Positions 54,909 to 63,310 of a DNA stretch of 64,000 bases are shown one piece after another. The notes beneath the pieces are model-generated. The model saw only the letters and a list, made by a program, of their open reading frames with translations, did no database searches and had not been told where the DNA came from. Location of the stretch: the NCBI GenBank assembly GCA_965214205.1, contig OZ243941.1:1426001-1490000 (forward strand), written 5' to 3'. The stretch's first letter is position 1. Each line of letters starts with the position of its first letter. A program made the position numbers and the translations under genes. This DNA is from G963663315 sp965214205. Its GTDB lineage: Bacteria > Pseudomonadota > Gammaproteobacteria > Arenicellales > Poriferihabitantaceae.

Positions 54909-56109
54909 GTCTCTTGTCGCGGCGCAGCAGGTAGACCGCGATCGCCAGGTTCACGATATTGAACGCGATGGCGTTTATGAATGACAGGGTATAGGAGCCG
55001 GACAGGTCGTATAACATTCCCGCCATCCATCCGCCGAGCGCCATACCCCCTACGGTGGCGACCAGCAGCGCCCCGACCCTTCTGCCGGCCTGGTCGGGTC
55101 GAAAAAACCGGCGGATGATCAGCGTATAGGACGGTACGATGCCGCCCTGCACCAGACCGAACGCGATGGCCGCCAGATAAAGACCGGCCAGGGTATCGAC
55201 GAATAGAAACAGGAAAAGCACGGATGCCTGTAGACCTGAGCCGAGCAGCAGTGTCCTGAATCCGCCGATTCGATCCGAAATAAAACCGGAGGAAACGCGG
55301 CTGACAATACCGAAACCGAGCATCATCGACAGCATCCAGGCGCCGTCTTTGGCGTCGAAACCCAGATCAATGACATGCGGGATAATGTGTATCTGCGGCA
55401 TCGCCATGGCCACGCAGCAGCCAATTCCGGCGATACACAGGGCGCATTGCAGTTGCCTTGTTGTCATGCCGAGAGGGCGGTTCCAGTTTTCCCGGTCGGC
55501 GGCCTGCTTCGCGGCCGGGTCATACTGTTTCCTTTTCAGGTATACCAGCGAAAGGGGAAGCATACTCAGGCTGCACCATGCCAGATAAACCAGGCTTTGC
55601 CGCCACCCGACTGAATCGATCCAGCCCTGCATGATCGGTGGCCACAGCGCCCCGGCCAGATAGCTGCCGCTGGCTACAATACCGATTGCCAGTCCTCGCC
55701 TGCGGGTGAACCAGTGCGAGATGTCCGCCATCAGCGGGCCGAATGAAAAAGCGCCGCCGAGAAAGCCGCACAGCACGGCCAGGGAGAGCGTGAATACCCA
55801 GAAGTTTTCCGCGTGGCTGACGATATACAGTCCTGTCGGCAGGGAAACGCCCGCGGTGACCGCCAGAACCAGAATGCCGAACCGGTCCATGATTCGCCCG
55901 AGTATAATGCTGCCCAGACCGAATCCGATCATATACATGGTATAGGGCAGGGCGCCCGCGCCGTGGCCGACCTGGAATTCCCGGGTGACCGGTTCAAGCG
56001 CCATGATGGAAGCGTACATCCCGCACATCGCGACCGTCATCATCATCAGGGAATTGATTGCCCTGATGACGGGATAAAGGGAAGAGGACGGATTCAGAAG
56101 GGTGATCAT
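54868..56109 (-). CDS. MFS transporter, OFA/monocarboxylate-like
   Basis: A 413-aa permease with 12 predicted helices. The IILGRIMDRFG loop between helices 2 and 3, GGAFSFGPLMADISHWFTRRRGLAIGIVASGSYLAGALWPP and the second-half FISDRIGGFRTLLLG loop are MFS hallmarks; the pattern is closest to monocarboxylate/oxalate-formate antiporters. ATG 56109 is taken as the start; the open frame continues far upstream but that part is low-complexity and overlaps the divergent gene. Substrate unknown. Confidence 0.83.
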   Translation of the reverse strand: MITLLNPSSSLYPVIRAINSLMMMTVAMCGMYASIMALEPVTREFQVGHGAGALPYTMYMIGFGLGSIILGRIMDRFGILVLAVTAGVSLPTGLYIVSHAENFWVFTLSLAVLCGFLGGAFSFGPLMADISHWFTRRRGLAIGIVASGSYLAGALWPPIMQGWIDSVGWRQSLVYLAWCSLSMLPLSLVYLKRKQYDPAAKQAADRENWNRPLGMTTRQLQCALCIAGIGCCVAMAMPQIHIIPHVIDLGFDAKDGAWMLSMMLGFGIVSRVSSGFISDRIGGFRTLLLGSGLQASVLFLFLFVDTLAGLYLAAIAFGLVQGGIVPSYTLIIRRFFRPDQAGRRVGALLVATVGGMALGGWMAGMLYDLSGSYTLSFINAIAFNIVNLAIAVYLLRRDKRLTLLRSPPASHAW

Positions 56110-56183
56110 CGGTGGGCCACGGTAGCCGCCGATCATACTCCACCGGCTCCTGTAAGCCAATTCCCGCGCCCAACCGTTGGCGT

Positions 56184-56200
56184 GGATTCCCGCTCCCCGT
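56184..56200. repeat. Partial dRS3-like element
   Basis: A fragment GTGGATTCCCGCTCCCC lies within the start region of the EamA transporter gene. It matches only one arm of the element at 357-384. Confidence 0.4.
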
Positions 56201-56242
56201 TCGGTTAGACTCCGCTCAAACCAGCCGCAACCGGAAAACAAC

Positions 56243-57175
56243 TTGACCTCGCGCCCCTCATCCTCGAAACCTGAAATTGTGGTTGCCCTATCGGCCGCAA
56301 TATGGGGGCTGTTCTGGCTGCCGCTCAGAGCGTTCGAATCCATGGGGCTGGACCCGGCCTGGGTTACGGTCGGGCAGTTCATCACCCCGCTGGTTTGCCT
56401 GCTGCCATTTGCCTGTGTCCGCTTGCGGCGCCGGCAACCGATTGGCGCCGGTCAGGTGATCACCGGGTTTTTGATTGGCGGGGCATTGGCCTTGTACTGC
56501 GAGAGCCTGCTGCTGACCGATGTGGTGCGCGCCTTGATCCTGTTTTACGTGATGCCGGCCTGGGGCACGCTGGTGGAGATCGGTTTCATGGGTCGCCGGT
56601 TTACCCTGTGGCGCGGACTTTCCTTGTTCCTCAGTATGGCCGGTCTGTTGATCCTGCTCCGGGTGAACGCCAATCTGGAGGTATCCCTGAATGCCGGCGA
56701 TGTGATGGCGCTGTTATCCGGGATGATTTACGCGGTCGGCGCGATGCGGGTTCGCCAGGCGCAGGAAGTCACGGTGTTCGAGCAGGTATTCGCGTTTTTC
56801 CTTTTCGGGGGTATTTTCGCCGTTGCATTGACCTTCCTGCCGATTGCGGGCTTCGGGGTACTGCCATCGGTATCGGTCTTGAAAGAGGTCGCGCCCTGGA
56901 TGATACTGATGTCCGTGCTATTCATGATCCCGGTATCATGGGGGTTGTACTGGGGGAACCGGTCGGTTGATCCGGGGCGGCTCGGCATATTGCTCCAGCT
57001 CGAAGTGGTGGTCGGAATCGGCAGCGCGGCGATTATTACCGACGAGCTGTTCGGCTGGCGTGAGGCGACCGGGGCGCTGCTGGTGCTTGGCGCCGGACTG
57101 ATCGAGGTTATTGCCAATCGGCCTGCGCCAACAAGCGACCCAGCCGCTGCCCGGAGTCCGTCCGGACCGCCTTGA
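56243..57175 (+). CDS. EamA/DMT-family transporter
   Basis: A drug/metabolite transporter of about 310 aa with ten helices in two repeated halves: the first begins VVALSAAIWGLFWLPLRAFESMG and the second GDVMALLSGMIYAVGAMRVRQA. No ATG precedes helix 1. TTG 56243 (with CGGA shortly upstream) is chosen; TTG 56177 would translate part of a dispersed repeat, and GTG 56279 is a shorter option. Substrate unknown; the family exports amino acids, nucleotides and other small molecules. Confidence 0.78.
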   Translation: MTSRPSSSKPEIVVALSAAIWGLFWLPLRAFESMGLDPAWVTVGQFITPLVCLLPFACVRLRRRQPIGAGQVITGFLIGGALALYCESLLLTDVVRALILFYVMPAWGTLVEIGFMGRRFTLWRGLSLFLSMAGLLILLRVNANLEVSLNAGDVMALLSGMIYAVGAMRVRQAQEVTVFEQVFAFFLFGGIFAVALTFLPIAGFGVLPSVSVLKEVAPWMILMSVLFMIPVSWGLYWGNRSVDPGRLGILLQLEVVVGIGSAAIITDELFGWREATGALLVLGAGLIEVIANRPAPTSDPAAARSPSGPP

Positions 57176-57238
57176 CCCAAGCCAGTTTGATCAATTTTGG
57201 GTATACTCACGGGTTATTCAATCTGACCGGAGCGACTT

Positions 57239-58213
57239 ATGACGCACGCTATTCGCATTCACCAGACAGGTGGCATCGACCAGCTCAACTGGGAGCCGCT
57301 TGATGTGGGGGAACCGGGGGACGGCGAGGCGCTCCTTCGCCAGACCGCGGTCGGCCTCAACTTTATTGACGTGTATATGCGTACCGGGTTATATCCGGTG
57401 GCGCAGATGCCGGCGGTACTGGGCATGGAGGCGGTTGGGGTGGTTGAGGCGGTCGGGGATCAGGTAGCCGGATTGTCGGTGGGTGACCGGGTCGCTTATG
57501 GCACATTGCCCGGAGCCTACACGGAAGCCCGTCTGGCGCCGGCTTCGATGCTGTTGAAACTGCCGGATAGCGTGAGTGATCAGACCGCCGCCGCGATGAT
57601 GCTGAAGGGCTTGACCGCGCATTATCTGTTGTACCGCTCCTACCCGGTCAAACCCGGCGATGTCATTCTGGTCATGGCCGCCGCGGGAGGCGTGGGTCTG
57701 ATACTTTGCCAGTGGGCGAAATATCTCGGCGCTACGATTATCGGCTGTGTCGGTTCCAGTGAAAAAGCGGCGCTGGCGAAAGCCAACGGAGCCGATCATA
57801 CGATCCTCTACCGCGAGGAGGATATCGCCGGGAGAGTCCGGGAAATCACCGCAGGGGAAGGGGTCGCGGTATCCTATGATTCCGTTGGTCAGGCCACATT
57901 CGAGTCTTCCCTGGACTCGTTGCGTCCTTTCGGCGTGTTGGTTACTTATGGCAACGCGTCAGGGCCGGTTGAACCGTTCAGTCCGGCGATTCTCGCGCCC
58001 AAAGGGTCACTCTATGTAACCCGCCCGACCCTGGCGACTCATACCGCGACCAGAGAGTTGCTAGAGGAAGGCGCGAATCGTCTGTTTGATGTCGTGGATC
58101 GGGGGATCGTGAAAATCACGGTCAACCAGACTTATGCCCTGTCACGGACAGCGGACGCCCATCGTGACCTCGAAGCCAGGAAAACCACCGGTTCCACTGT
58201 TTTGCTCCCCTGA
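57239..58213 (+). CDS. NADPH:quinone reductase (QOR family)
   Basis: A zinc-free medium-chain reductase of 324 aa. LNFIDVYMRTGLYP, VLGMEAVGVVEAVGDQV, the NADPH-binding AAAGGVGLILCQWAKYLGATIIG and the YDSVGQATFESSLDSLRPFGVLVTYGNASG segment match QorA. It reduces quinones or enals using NADPH. It is convergent with the Rieske gene, 16 nt apart. Confidence 0.9.
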   Translation: MTHAIRIHQTGGIDQLNWEPLDVGEPGDGEALLRQTAVGLNFIDVYMRTGLYPVAQMPAVLGMEAVGVVEAVGDQVAGLSVGDRVAYGTLPGAYTEARLAPASMLLKLPDSVSDQTAAAMMLKGLTAHYLLYRSYPVKPGDVILVMAAAGGVGLILCQWAKYLGATIIGCVGSSEKAALAKANGADHTILYREEDIAGRVREITAGEGVAVSYDSVGQATFESSLDSLRPFGVLVTYGNASGPVEPFSPAILAPKGSLYVTRPTLATHTATRELLEEGANRLFDVVDRGIVKITVNQTYALSRTADAHRDLEARKTTGSTVLLP

Positions 58214-58229
58214 GCGGCCTCGCGATCTC

Positions 58230-59840
58230 TTATTCCTTCGATACAAACTGGAGCGATTGATACGCGGTTCGCCTGGCCTGTTTGCGTTTCAGGGGGGAGT
58301 TGAAAAACCGGTTCAGGGCGGCGCCCAGTATGGCGCCCTGTCTGGCTGGCGCCATTTCAGCCTCTTCACGAACGGCCAGCGCGGTCTTCAGCAGGTGTAC
58401 CGAGACAATATACTCATCCTGACCATGGTCGAACAACCGGTTGACCAGCGCGGCGATCCCCCGCTCGTTGTCGTCGAAATTCCAGCAGGCCGGATCGTCT
58501 CCGGTCGTTGTAAAGGCCGTGTTCCTGCCAACGAAACAAGCCATCTGTAACAGCCCCTGAGGCCAGAGCCTGGGGAAGCGGGTGCATTGCTGGCGAACCG
58601 CGTTGGCGAAGGTCAACCCATGGGTGAAATCCAGCCAGCCCACATTGTCCGAGACCGTTATATGCGCCTTGTCCTGCTGTCGGATGTCAAAACGCAGCAT
58701 ATTCAGCGCATTGGCCTCCAGTAATACCGGGTAAATCAATTCAGGGGAGGCGCCGCTATACTTCACGGTCGTGTCCAGTGCGCTTTTGATTCCACAGCCA
58801 ATCCATTGGTCCGCGGTTGGAACGAGGTCCCGGGGGTGGTTGTCACCCCAGCTTTCGAGTGCATCCTGATAGCGCCGGAATTCGGGAATCCGGTCTTCAC
58901 GGGTGGCATAGACGATTTCCCGCACCAGAGAGAGCAGCAGGGGTTCGGCTACGGTGTCGCCCAGGCGCCTGATCAGGTATCCGGCCTTGGTCACATAAAT
59001 CAGGGAATGACCGAAAGCGTTATAGTGCGCGAGGGCGGCCTGCGTCAGGGACTGTTCAAAATCGGAGAAAGTCAGGCCGTCTTTCAGTCCCCCGCGTATC
59101 ATCGCGACCGCGGCGCTTTCGTCTTCCCGCTCAATCGCCTCCACAAAGCCGGTTTCACTGAACGGCATGACATCCTGTGTAAACGGGTATTCGGGTTCCC
59201 GCAAAACGTCGAATGAGGCATGTCCCACTGATTCCGTCAGGCAGACCAGTTGGAGTTCGTCATCGCCGTCTGTTTCGTTATACAGGATCAGCCAGTCCGC
59301 CATGCCCGCGTAGGCATGGGTCCAGCCGAATTCCATGCGCTGCCAGGACCAGTCAATGGCGCGCCGCAAACTATCGAACGGGTCGCCGCCGAGACGAATC
59401 AATCGCGCGATTTCCCGACTGATCCGATCATAGGAGTGGTCATCGAACGCGTCGCGCAGACTGTCCATGATATGGGCATATTGATCTTCGTAAGGCGGGT
59501 CGGACAGGTCCACCCAGATTTCATCCCCGCGTAGTTCGACCGGGTAGGTGCGCAGCCGGTCACCGCCAAACAGATTGCGGCCGGTGTTCAGGTTGAATTT
59601 CCAGTTATGCCAGTTGCAAGTGAGGATACAGTCATCGGAAAGACTTCCCTGGGACAGGGGATAGCCTTCGTGGGGGCACTTGTTGTTGCAGGCCCGAACC
59701 CCTTCCGGGGAATCGAACAACGCAATCTGTCTGCCGTCAATACGGACCATTGAGATCGTATTTTTCCGCAGTTCGCGCATCGACTGGGCATAATGCCAGT
59801 GGTTTTCTTCGAAATAATCAGACGCCGCTTTTGTGTTCAT
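58230..59840 (-). CDS. Rieske protein with long unknown C-terminal domain
   Basis: A 536-aa protein. Residues about 25-120 are a Rieske 2Fe-2S domain with the ligands in NKCPHEG (Cys, His) and CNWHNWKF (Cys, His). The remaining 400 residues are mostly helical with several conserved-looking His (ALAHYNAFGHS, SVHLLKTAL); I cannot assign the family, though they have some flavour of questin-oxidase-like proteins. It lacks the mononuclear iron motif of ring-hydroxylating dioxygenases. It overlaps the stop of the aminotransferase gene by 4 nt, so the two are translationally coupled. ATG 59840 is the start. Confidence 0.75.
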   Translation of the reverse strand: MNTKAASDYFEENHWHYAQSMRELRKNTISMVRIDGRQIALFDSPEGVRACNNKCPHEGYPLSQGSLSDDCILTCNWHNWKFNLNTGRNLFGGDRLRTYPVELRGDEIWVDLSDPPYEDQYAHIMDSLRDAFDDHSYDRISREIARLIRLGGDPFDSLRRAIDWSWQRMEFGWTHAYAGMADWLILYNETDGDDELQLVCLTESVGHASFDVLREPEYPFTQDVMPFSETGFVEAIEREDESAAVAMIRGGLKDGLTFSDFEQSLTQAALAHYNAFGHSLIYVTKAGYLIRRLGDTVAEPLLLSLVREIVYATREDRIPEFRRYQDALESWGDNHPRDLVPTADQWIGCGIKSALDTTVKYSGASPELIYPVLLEANALNMLRFDIRQQDKAHITVSDNVGWLDFTHGLTFANAVRQQCTRFPRLWPQGLLQMACFVGRNTAFTTTGDDPACWNFDDNERGIAALVNRLFDHGQDEYIVSVHLLKTALAVREEAEMAPARQGAILGAALNRFFNSPLKRKQARRTAYQSLQFVSKE

Positions 59841-60970
59841 GACGGTTGCTCCTGAAACGCGCGCAGGCATCGTTCGATATCTTCGCTGTCATTGTGGACA
59901 TGAGTGGATATGCGAATGCGGTCAAACGCCGCATAGGCGCCCCATACCAGAACCCCCTGTCGCTCCATGGCGTTGCGAAAAGCCTGGATATCCGGAACCA
60001 TGAAAGAAACATTGCCGGCGCGGTCCCGGTCCGCCTCGGGAGTCATTAATTCCCAGCCTTGTTTCCGGACGCCATTCAGTATTTCTCCACTCAGGGACAG
60101 GGCATGGGATTCGATCCGGTCCATCCCGAGATCCAGAATATGGTCCAGCGCATTGTCGAGTATATAAATGCTGATAAAGGCCGGGTTGCCGGGTAAAAAC
60201 CGCTTCGCATTGCTGTGCAGTTCATACTCTACGGGATTCTGCCAGCCGCCGCTGCTCTGTACACTGTGCCAGCCGAGAAACGGCGGGTCGAATTCAGGTA
60301 GGCGTTCCCGATTCCAGTAAAACACCGCGCAGCCGTGGGCGCCCAATAACCACTTGTAGCAACTGGATACCATGATGTCGGCATGGCTCGCGTCCACCGC
60401 AACGACTCCGGCGGCATGAGTGGCGTCTACCAGAAATAAAGCGTTGGATTCGCGGACAAGCCTGGAAATACGCGCGATATCCATGCGCTGTCCGGTGAAC
60501 ATACTGACCTGGCTGATTGCCACGACCCGGGTGCGATGGTCTATCTGCCGGGCGATATCGTCAATCGACAGGAACCAGTTGACATGGCGGACGATCCGCA
60601 ACTCCACTCCACGGGCCTGTAATTTTGTCCACGGGTAAATCCCGGAAGGGAATTCGACATCGCAGACCACCACATTGTCCCCTGATTTCCAGTCCAGGCC
60701 ATAGAGAGCATTGTTGATGCCTTCCGATGCGCTCGATAAAAAAGTGATCTCGTCCGCCTCCGCCGAAAACAACCGGGCGCATTTTTCGCTGGCGCGCTGC
60801 ACGGCTTCATCTTCCCTGTGCCGCGCATTTTCCCCCGTCGCCTTGTCGAGCATGAACCGATCAACCGCCTGACCGTGGGATTTCAGCATCGGAGACTCCC
60901 CGCCCGTCGCCAGATTGGCAATCCCTTCGAGTCCGATAAATTGATCTTTTGAAATCAGCGATTCAGTCAT
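59837..60970 (-). CDS. Class V aminotransferase/cysteine desulfurase-like protein
   Basis: A 377-aa PLP enzyme. ITFLSSASEGINNALYGLDW, VAISQVSMFTGQRMDI, FLVDATHAAGVVAVD and the PLP lysine in SSCYKWLLGAHG define the fold. It resembles the CsdA/isopenicillin-N-epimerase-like branch; a mobile-loop catalytic Cys as in IscS was not found, so desulfurase activity is doubtful. First gene of a two-gene operon with the Rieske protein and divergent from the tRNA-Lys gene. Confidence 0.82.
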   Translation of the reverse strand: MTESLISKDQFIGLEGIANLATGGESPMLKSHGQAVDRFMLDKATGENARHREDEAVQRASEKCARLFSAEADEITFLSSASEGINNALYGLDWKSGDNVVVCDVEFPSGIYPWTKLQARGVELRIVRHVNWFLSIDDIARQIDHRTRVVAISQVSMFTGQRMDIARISRLVRESNALFLVDATHAAGVVAVDASHADIMVSSCYKWLLGAHGCAVFYWNRERLPEFDPPFLGWHSVQSSGGWQNPVEYELHSNAKRFLPGNPAFISIYILDNALDHILDLGMDRIESHALSLSGEILNGVRKQGWELMTPEADRDRAGNVSFMVPDIQAFRNAMERQGVLVWGAYAAFDRIRISTHVHNDSEDIERCLRAFQEQPS

Positions 60971-61037
60971 CGCGCTATTTTAACCCTGTTCATCAGTATA
61001 TTGTATCTTCGTAGTATGGGGCGGGGGAATATACTGT

Positions 61038-61066
61038 TTGACAAGGGATTCTCATAACAGGATAAT
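61038..61066 (+). promoter_or_regulatory. Strong sigma-70 promoter for tRNA-Lys
   Basis: TTGACA (61038-61043) and GATAAT (61061-61066) are separated by exactly 17 nt. The following CCCGCC is a GC-rich discriminator as found at stringently controlled stable-RNA promoters. The predicted start near 61073 is about 40 nt before the tRNA. Confidence 0.8.
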
Positions 61067-61112
61067 CCCGCCTCTTTCGGCTACCCATTTTCTCGCGCAG
61101 ATAACCACAAAC

Positions 61113-61188
61113 GGGGCGTTAGCTCAGCTGGTAGAGCATCTGACTTTTAATCAGGTGGTCACAGGTTCGAATCCTGTACGCCCCACCA
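61113..61188 (+). tRNA. tRNA-Lys (anticodon UUU)
   Basis: A 76-nt cloverleaf: acceptor GGGGCGT pairs with ACGCCCC, the D-arm has AGCTCAGCTGGTAGAGC, the anticodon loop is CTTTTAA with anticodon TTT, and the T-arm has GGTTCGAATCC. The 3' CCA is encoded. The peptide deformylase gene begins 35 nt downstream. Confidence 0.98.
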
Positions 61189-61223
61189 TTTTTCAAGGTG
61201 GACCGGACTGTACGGTAACAACT

Positions 61224-61784
61224 ATGGCGATTCGTGAAATCATACGGATGGGGCACCCTGTCCTGCGGCAAAAAGCCCGCGCAGTGCGGGATGATGAAAT
61301 CAAATCCCCGGATTTATGCCGCCTGGTCGATGACATGATCGAGACACTCGATGACGCGGGTGGAATCGGTCTGGCCGCTCCGCAAGTGAACGAAAGTGTG
61401 CGGGTCGCGATTTTGAATATGCCCGAAGGAACCAATCGTTACGGTCATTTCGAGGCGATTCCGCTCACGGTCTGCATTAACCCCAGGATGACCATTCTGG
61501 CCGATGCCCGTCTGGAAGGATATTGGGAGGGCTGTCTGTCCGTGCCCGGACTGCGCGGTTTCGTCAAACGCCCGCAATCGCTGCGGTTGGATTATACCGA
61601 CATGGACGGAGCCGCCCGGCAGGTCGAGTTCAACGGATTCCACGCCACCGTTTGCCAGCATGAACTCGATCATCTGGATGGCCTGCTGTACATTGACCGT
61701 ATCGCAGACTCCAGATTGCTCATGTTTGAGGAAGAGTTTGTGCGATTCGTTCAACCGCAAGGGGTTCGGGAGTTGTCGGATTGA
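61224..61784 (+). CDS. def: Peptide deformylase
   Basis: Removes the formyl group from new protein N-termini. A 186-aa metalloenzyme with the three motifs GIGLAAPQV, EGCLSVPG (metal Cys) and QHELDHLDG (metal His pair and catalytic Glu). It starts MAIREIIRMGHPVLR, as in the type I enzymes. The open frame extends upstream through the tRNA gene, but ATG 61224 gives the family's normal length. It is not beside fmt here, so it may be a second copy. Confidence 0.93.
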   Translation: MAIREIIRMGHPVLRQKARAVRDDEIKSPDLCRLVDDMIETLDDAGGIGLAAPQVNESVRVAILNMPEGTNRYGHFEAIPLTVCINPRMTILADARLEGYWEGCLSVPGLRGFVKRPQSLRLDYTDMDGAARQVEFNGFHATVCQHELDHLDGLLYIDRIADSRLLMFEEEFVRFVQPQGVRELSD

Positions 61785-61882
61785 CGAGGGTGTCGGCGAT
61801 ACGCGAGTGAGGTAATTGCGGGCGAACAGAAACCGGTCAGATCGTGGTATCCTTGCGTGACTTGTTTTCGTATCAGAGGTAC

Positions 61883-63310
61883 ATGTCGCTGGATACACAG
61901 TATTATGATGAGATGTTTGGTCATGGGGGAGAGGTGCGTCTCCCATATACTAACTATCATGACTGGGTGGCTGCGGAAAATCTCCCCCGGTTAAGGAAGA
62001 AATCATCCGAAGCTGAGAACTATTTCCACAGTACCGGCATTACGTTCAATGTCTACGGCAATGAAGATGCCACCGAACGTCTGATCCCCTTCGATATCGT
62101 GCCGAGAATCCTGTCCTCAGCCGAGTGGTCGCGACTCGTGCGGGGGATTGAGCAGCGGGTCAGGGCGATCAATGCCTTCATCTACGACATTTACCACAGG
62201 CAGGAGATACTCCGGTCTGGCCGCATTCCGGTTTCCCTGATCTCCCGCAACAAGGCATTTGTGCCCCAGATGATGGGGTTCAACCCGCCCGGCGGTGTCT
62301 ATACACATATTGTCGGAATTGACATTGTGCGTACAGGCGAAAATGAGTTCAGGGTTCTGGAGGATAATGCCCGCACGCCTTCGGGAGTCTCCTATATGCT
62401 GGAGAATCGTGAAACTATGATGCAATTGTTTCCCGAGCTGTTCTCACGAAACCATGTGCGGCGGGTCAGTGACTATCCGAAAAACCTTCGCTCCTCGCTG
62501 GAAGCCTGCGCCCCGCCCGCATGTACCGGCTCCCCGGTGGTCGTCATCCTGACTCCGGGAATCCACAATTCTGCATATTTCGAGCATTCTTTTCTGGCCG
62601 ATCAGATGGGAGTCGAACTGGTGGAAGGAAGTGATCTGAGAGTGATCGACGGGCGTATCGGCATGCGTACCACACGCGGACTCTTCCCGATAGACGTTCT
62701 CTACCGACGTGTGGATGACGATTTCCTTGACCCCCTGACTTTCAACCCGGATTCCCTGCTCGGCACGCCCGGAATCATGGATGTTTACCGCTCCGGCGGT
62801 ATTACATTGGCCAATGCGCCGGGCACAGGCATTGCGGATGACAAGTCAATCTACTCCTATATGCCTGAAATCATTGAGTTCTACACTGGCGAGAAAGCGC
62901 TGTTGGATAATGTTCCGACATGGCGATGTTCTGAGGCCGACTCGCTGGTATATGTTCTGGACCACCTGGAGGAACTGGTCGTCAAGGAAGTTCATGGATC
63001 GGGCGGATATGGCATGCTGGTAGGCCCCGCCGCAAGTAAGAGGGAACTGAAATCTTTTGCCGCAAAGCTCAAGAAGCGCCCCGACAACTACATCGCCCAA
63101 CCGACTCTGGCCCTGTCGACGGTGCCTGTGCTGACAAAGGCAGGCTTGGCGCCACGTCATGTGGATCTCCGTCCCTTTGTACAGGTTTCCCCCAACGGTA
63201 TCAGCATTTGTCCGGGCGGGTTGACTCGTGTGGCGTTAAAGAAGGATTCTCTGGTGGTCAATTCAAGCCAGGGCGGCGGCACCAAAGATACCTGGGTGCT
63301 GGACGGATGA
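61883..63310 (+). CDS. Circularly permuted ATP-grasp protein
   Basis: A 475-aa protein of the circularly permuted ATP-grasp type 2 group (formerly DUF404/DUF407). YDEMFGHGGEVRLPYTNY at the start, FNVYGNEDATERLIPFDIVPRI, VGIDIVRTGENEFRVLEDNARTPSGVSYMLENR and VVKEVHGSGGYGMLVGP are family hallmarks. It probably ligates an amino acid to a peptide or other acid with ATP. AGAGG just before ATG 61883 supports this start rather than an upstream GTG. It overlaps the next gene by 4 nt (ATGA). Confidence 0.9.
   Translation: MSLDTQYYDEMFGHGGEVRLPYTNYHDWVAAENLPRLRKKSSEAENYFHSTGITFNVYGNEDATERLIPFDIVPRILSSAEWSRLVRGIEQRVRAINAFIYDIYHRQEILRSGRIPVSLISRNKAFVPQMMGFNPPGGVYTHIVGIDIVRTGENEFRVLEDNARTPSGVSYMLENRETMMQLFPELFSRNHVRRVSDYPKNLRSSLEACAPPACTGSPVVVILTPGIHNSAYFEHSFLADQMGVELVEGSDLRVIDGRIGMRTTRGLFPIDVLYRRVDDDFLDPLTFNPDSLLGTPGIMDVYRSGGITLANAPGTGIADDKSIYSYMPEIIEFYTGEKALLDNVPTWRCSEADSLVYVLDHLEELVVKEVHGSGGYGMLVGPAASKRELKSFAAKLKKRPDNYIAQPTLALSTVPVLTKAGLAPRHVDLRPFVQVSPNGISICPGGLTRVALKKDSLVVNSSQGGGTKDTWVLDG

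Noticed and set aside
54868..56385. MFS gene starting at 56385
   Set aside because: The extra 92 residues are low-complexity, overlap the divergent transporter gene and precede the first helix; ATG 56109 fits the family.
61113..61188. tRNA-Lys as an attachment site for an integrated element
   Set aside because: No integrase or repeated tRNA 3' end was found on either side; the adjacent def gene is ordinary.
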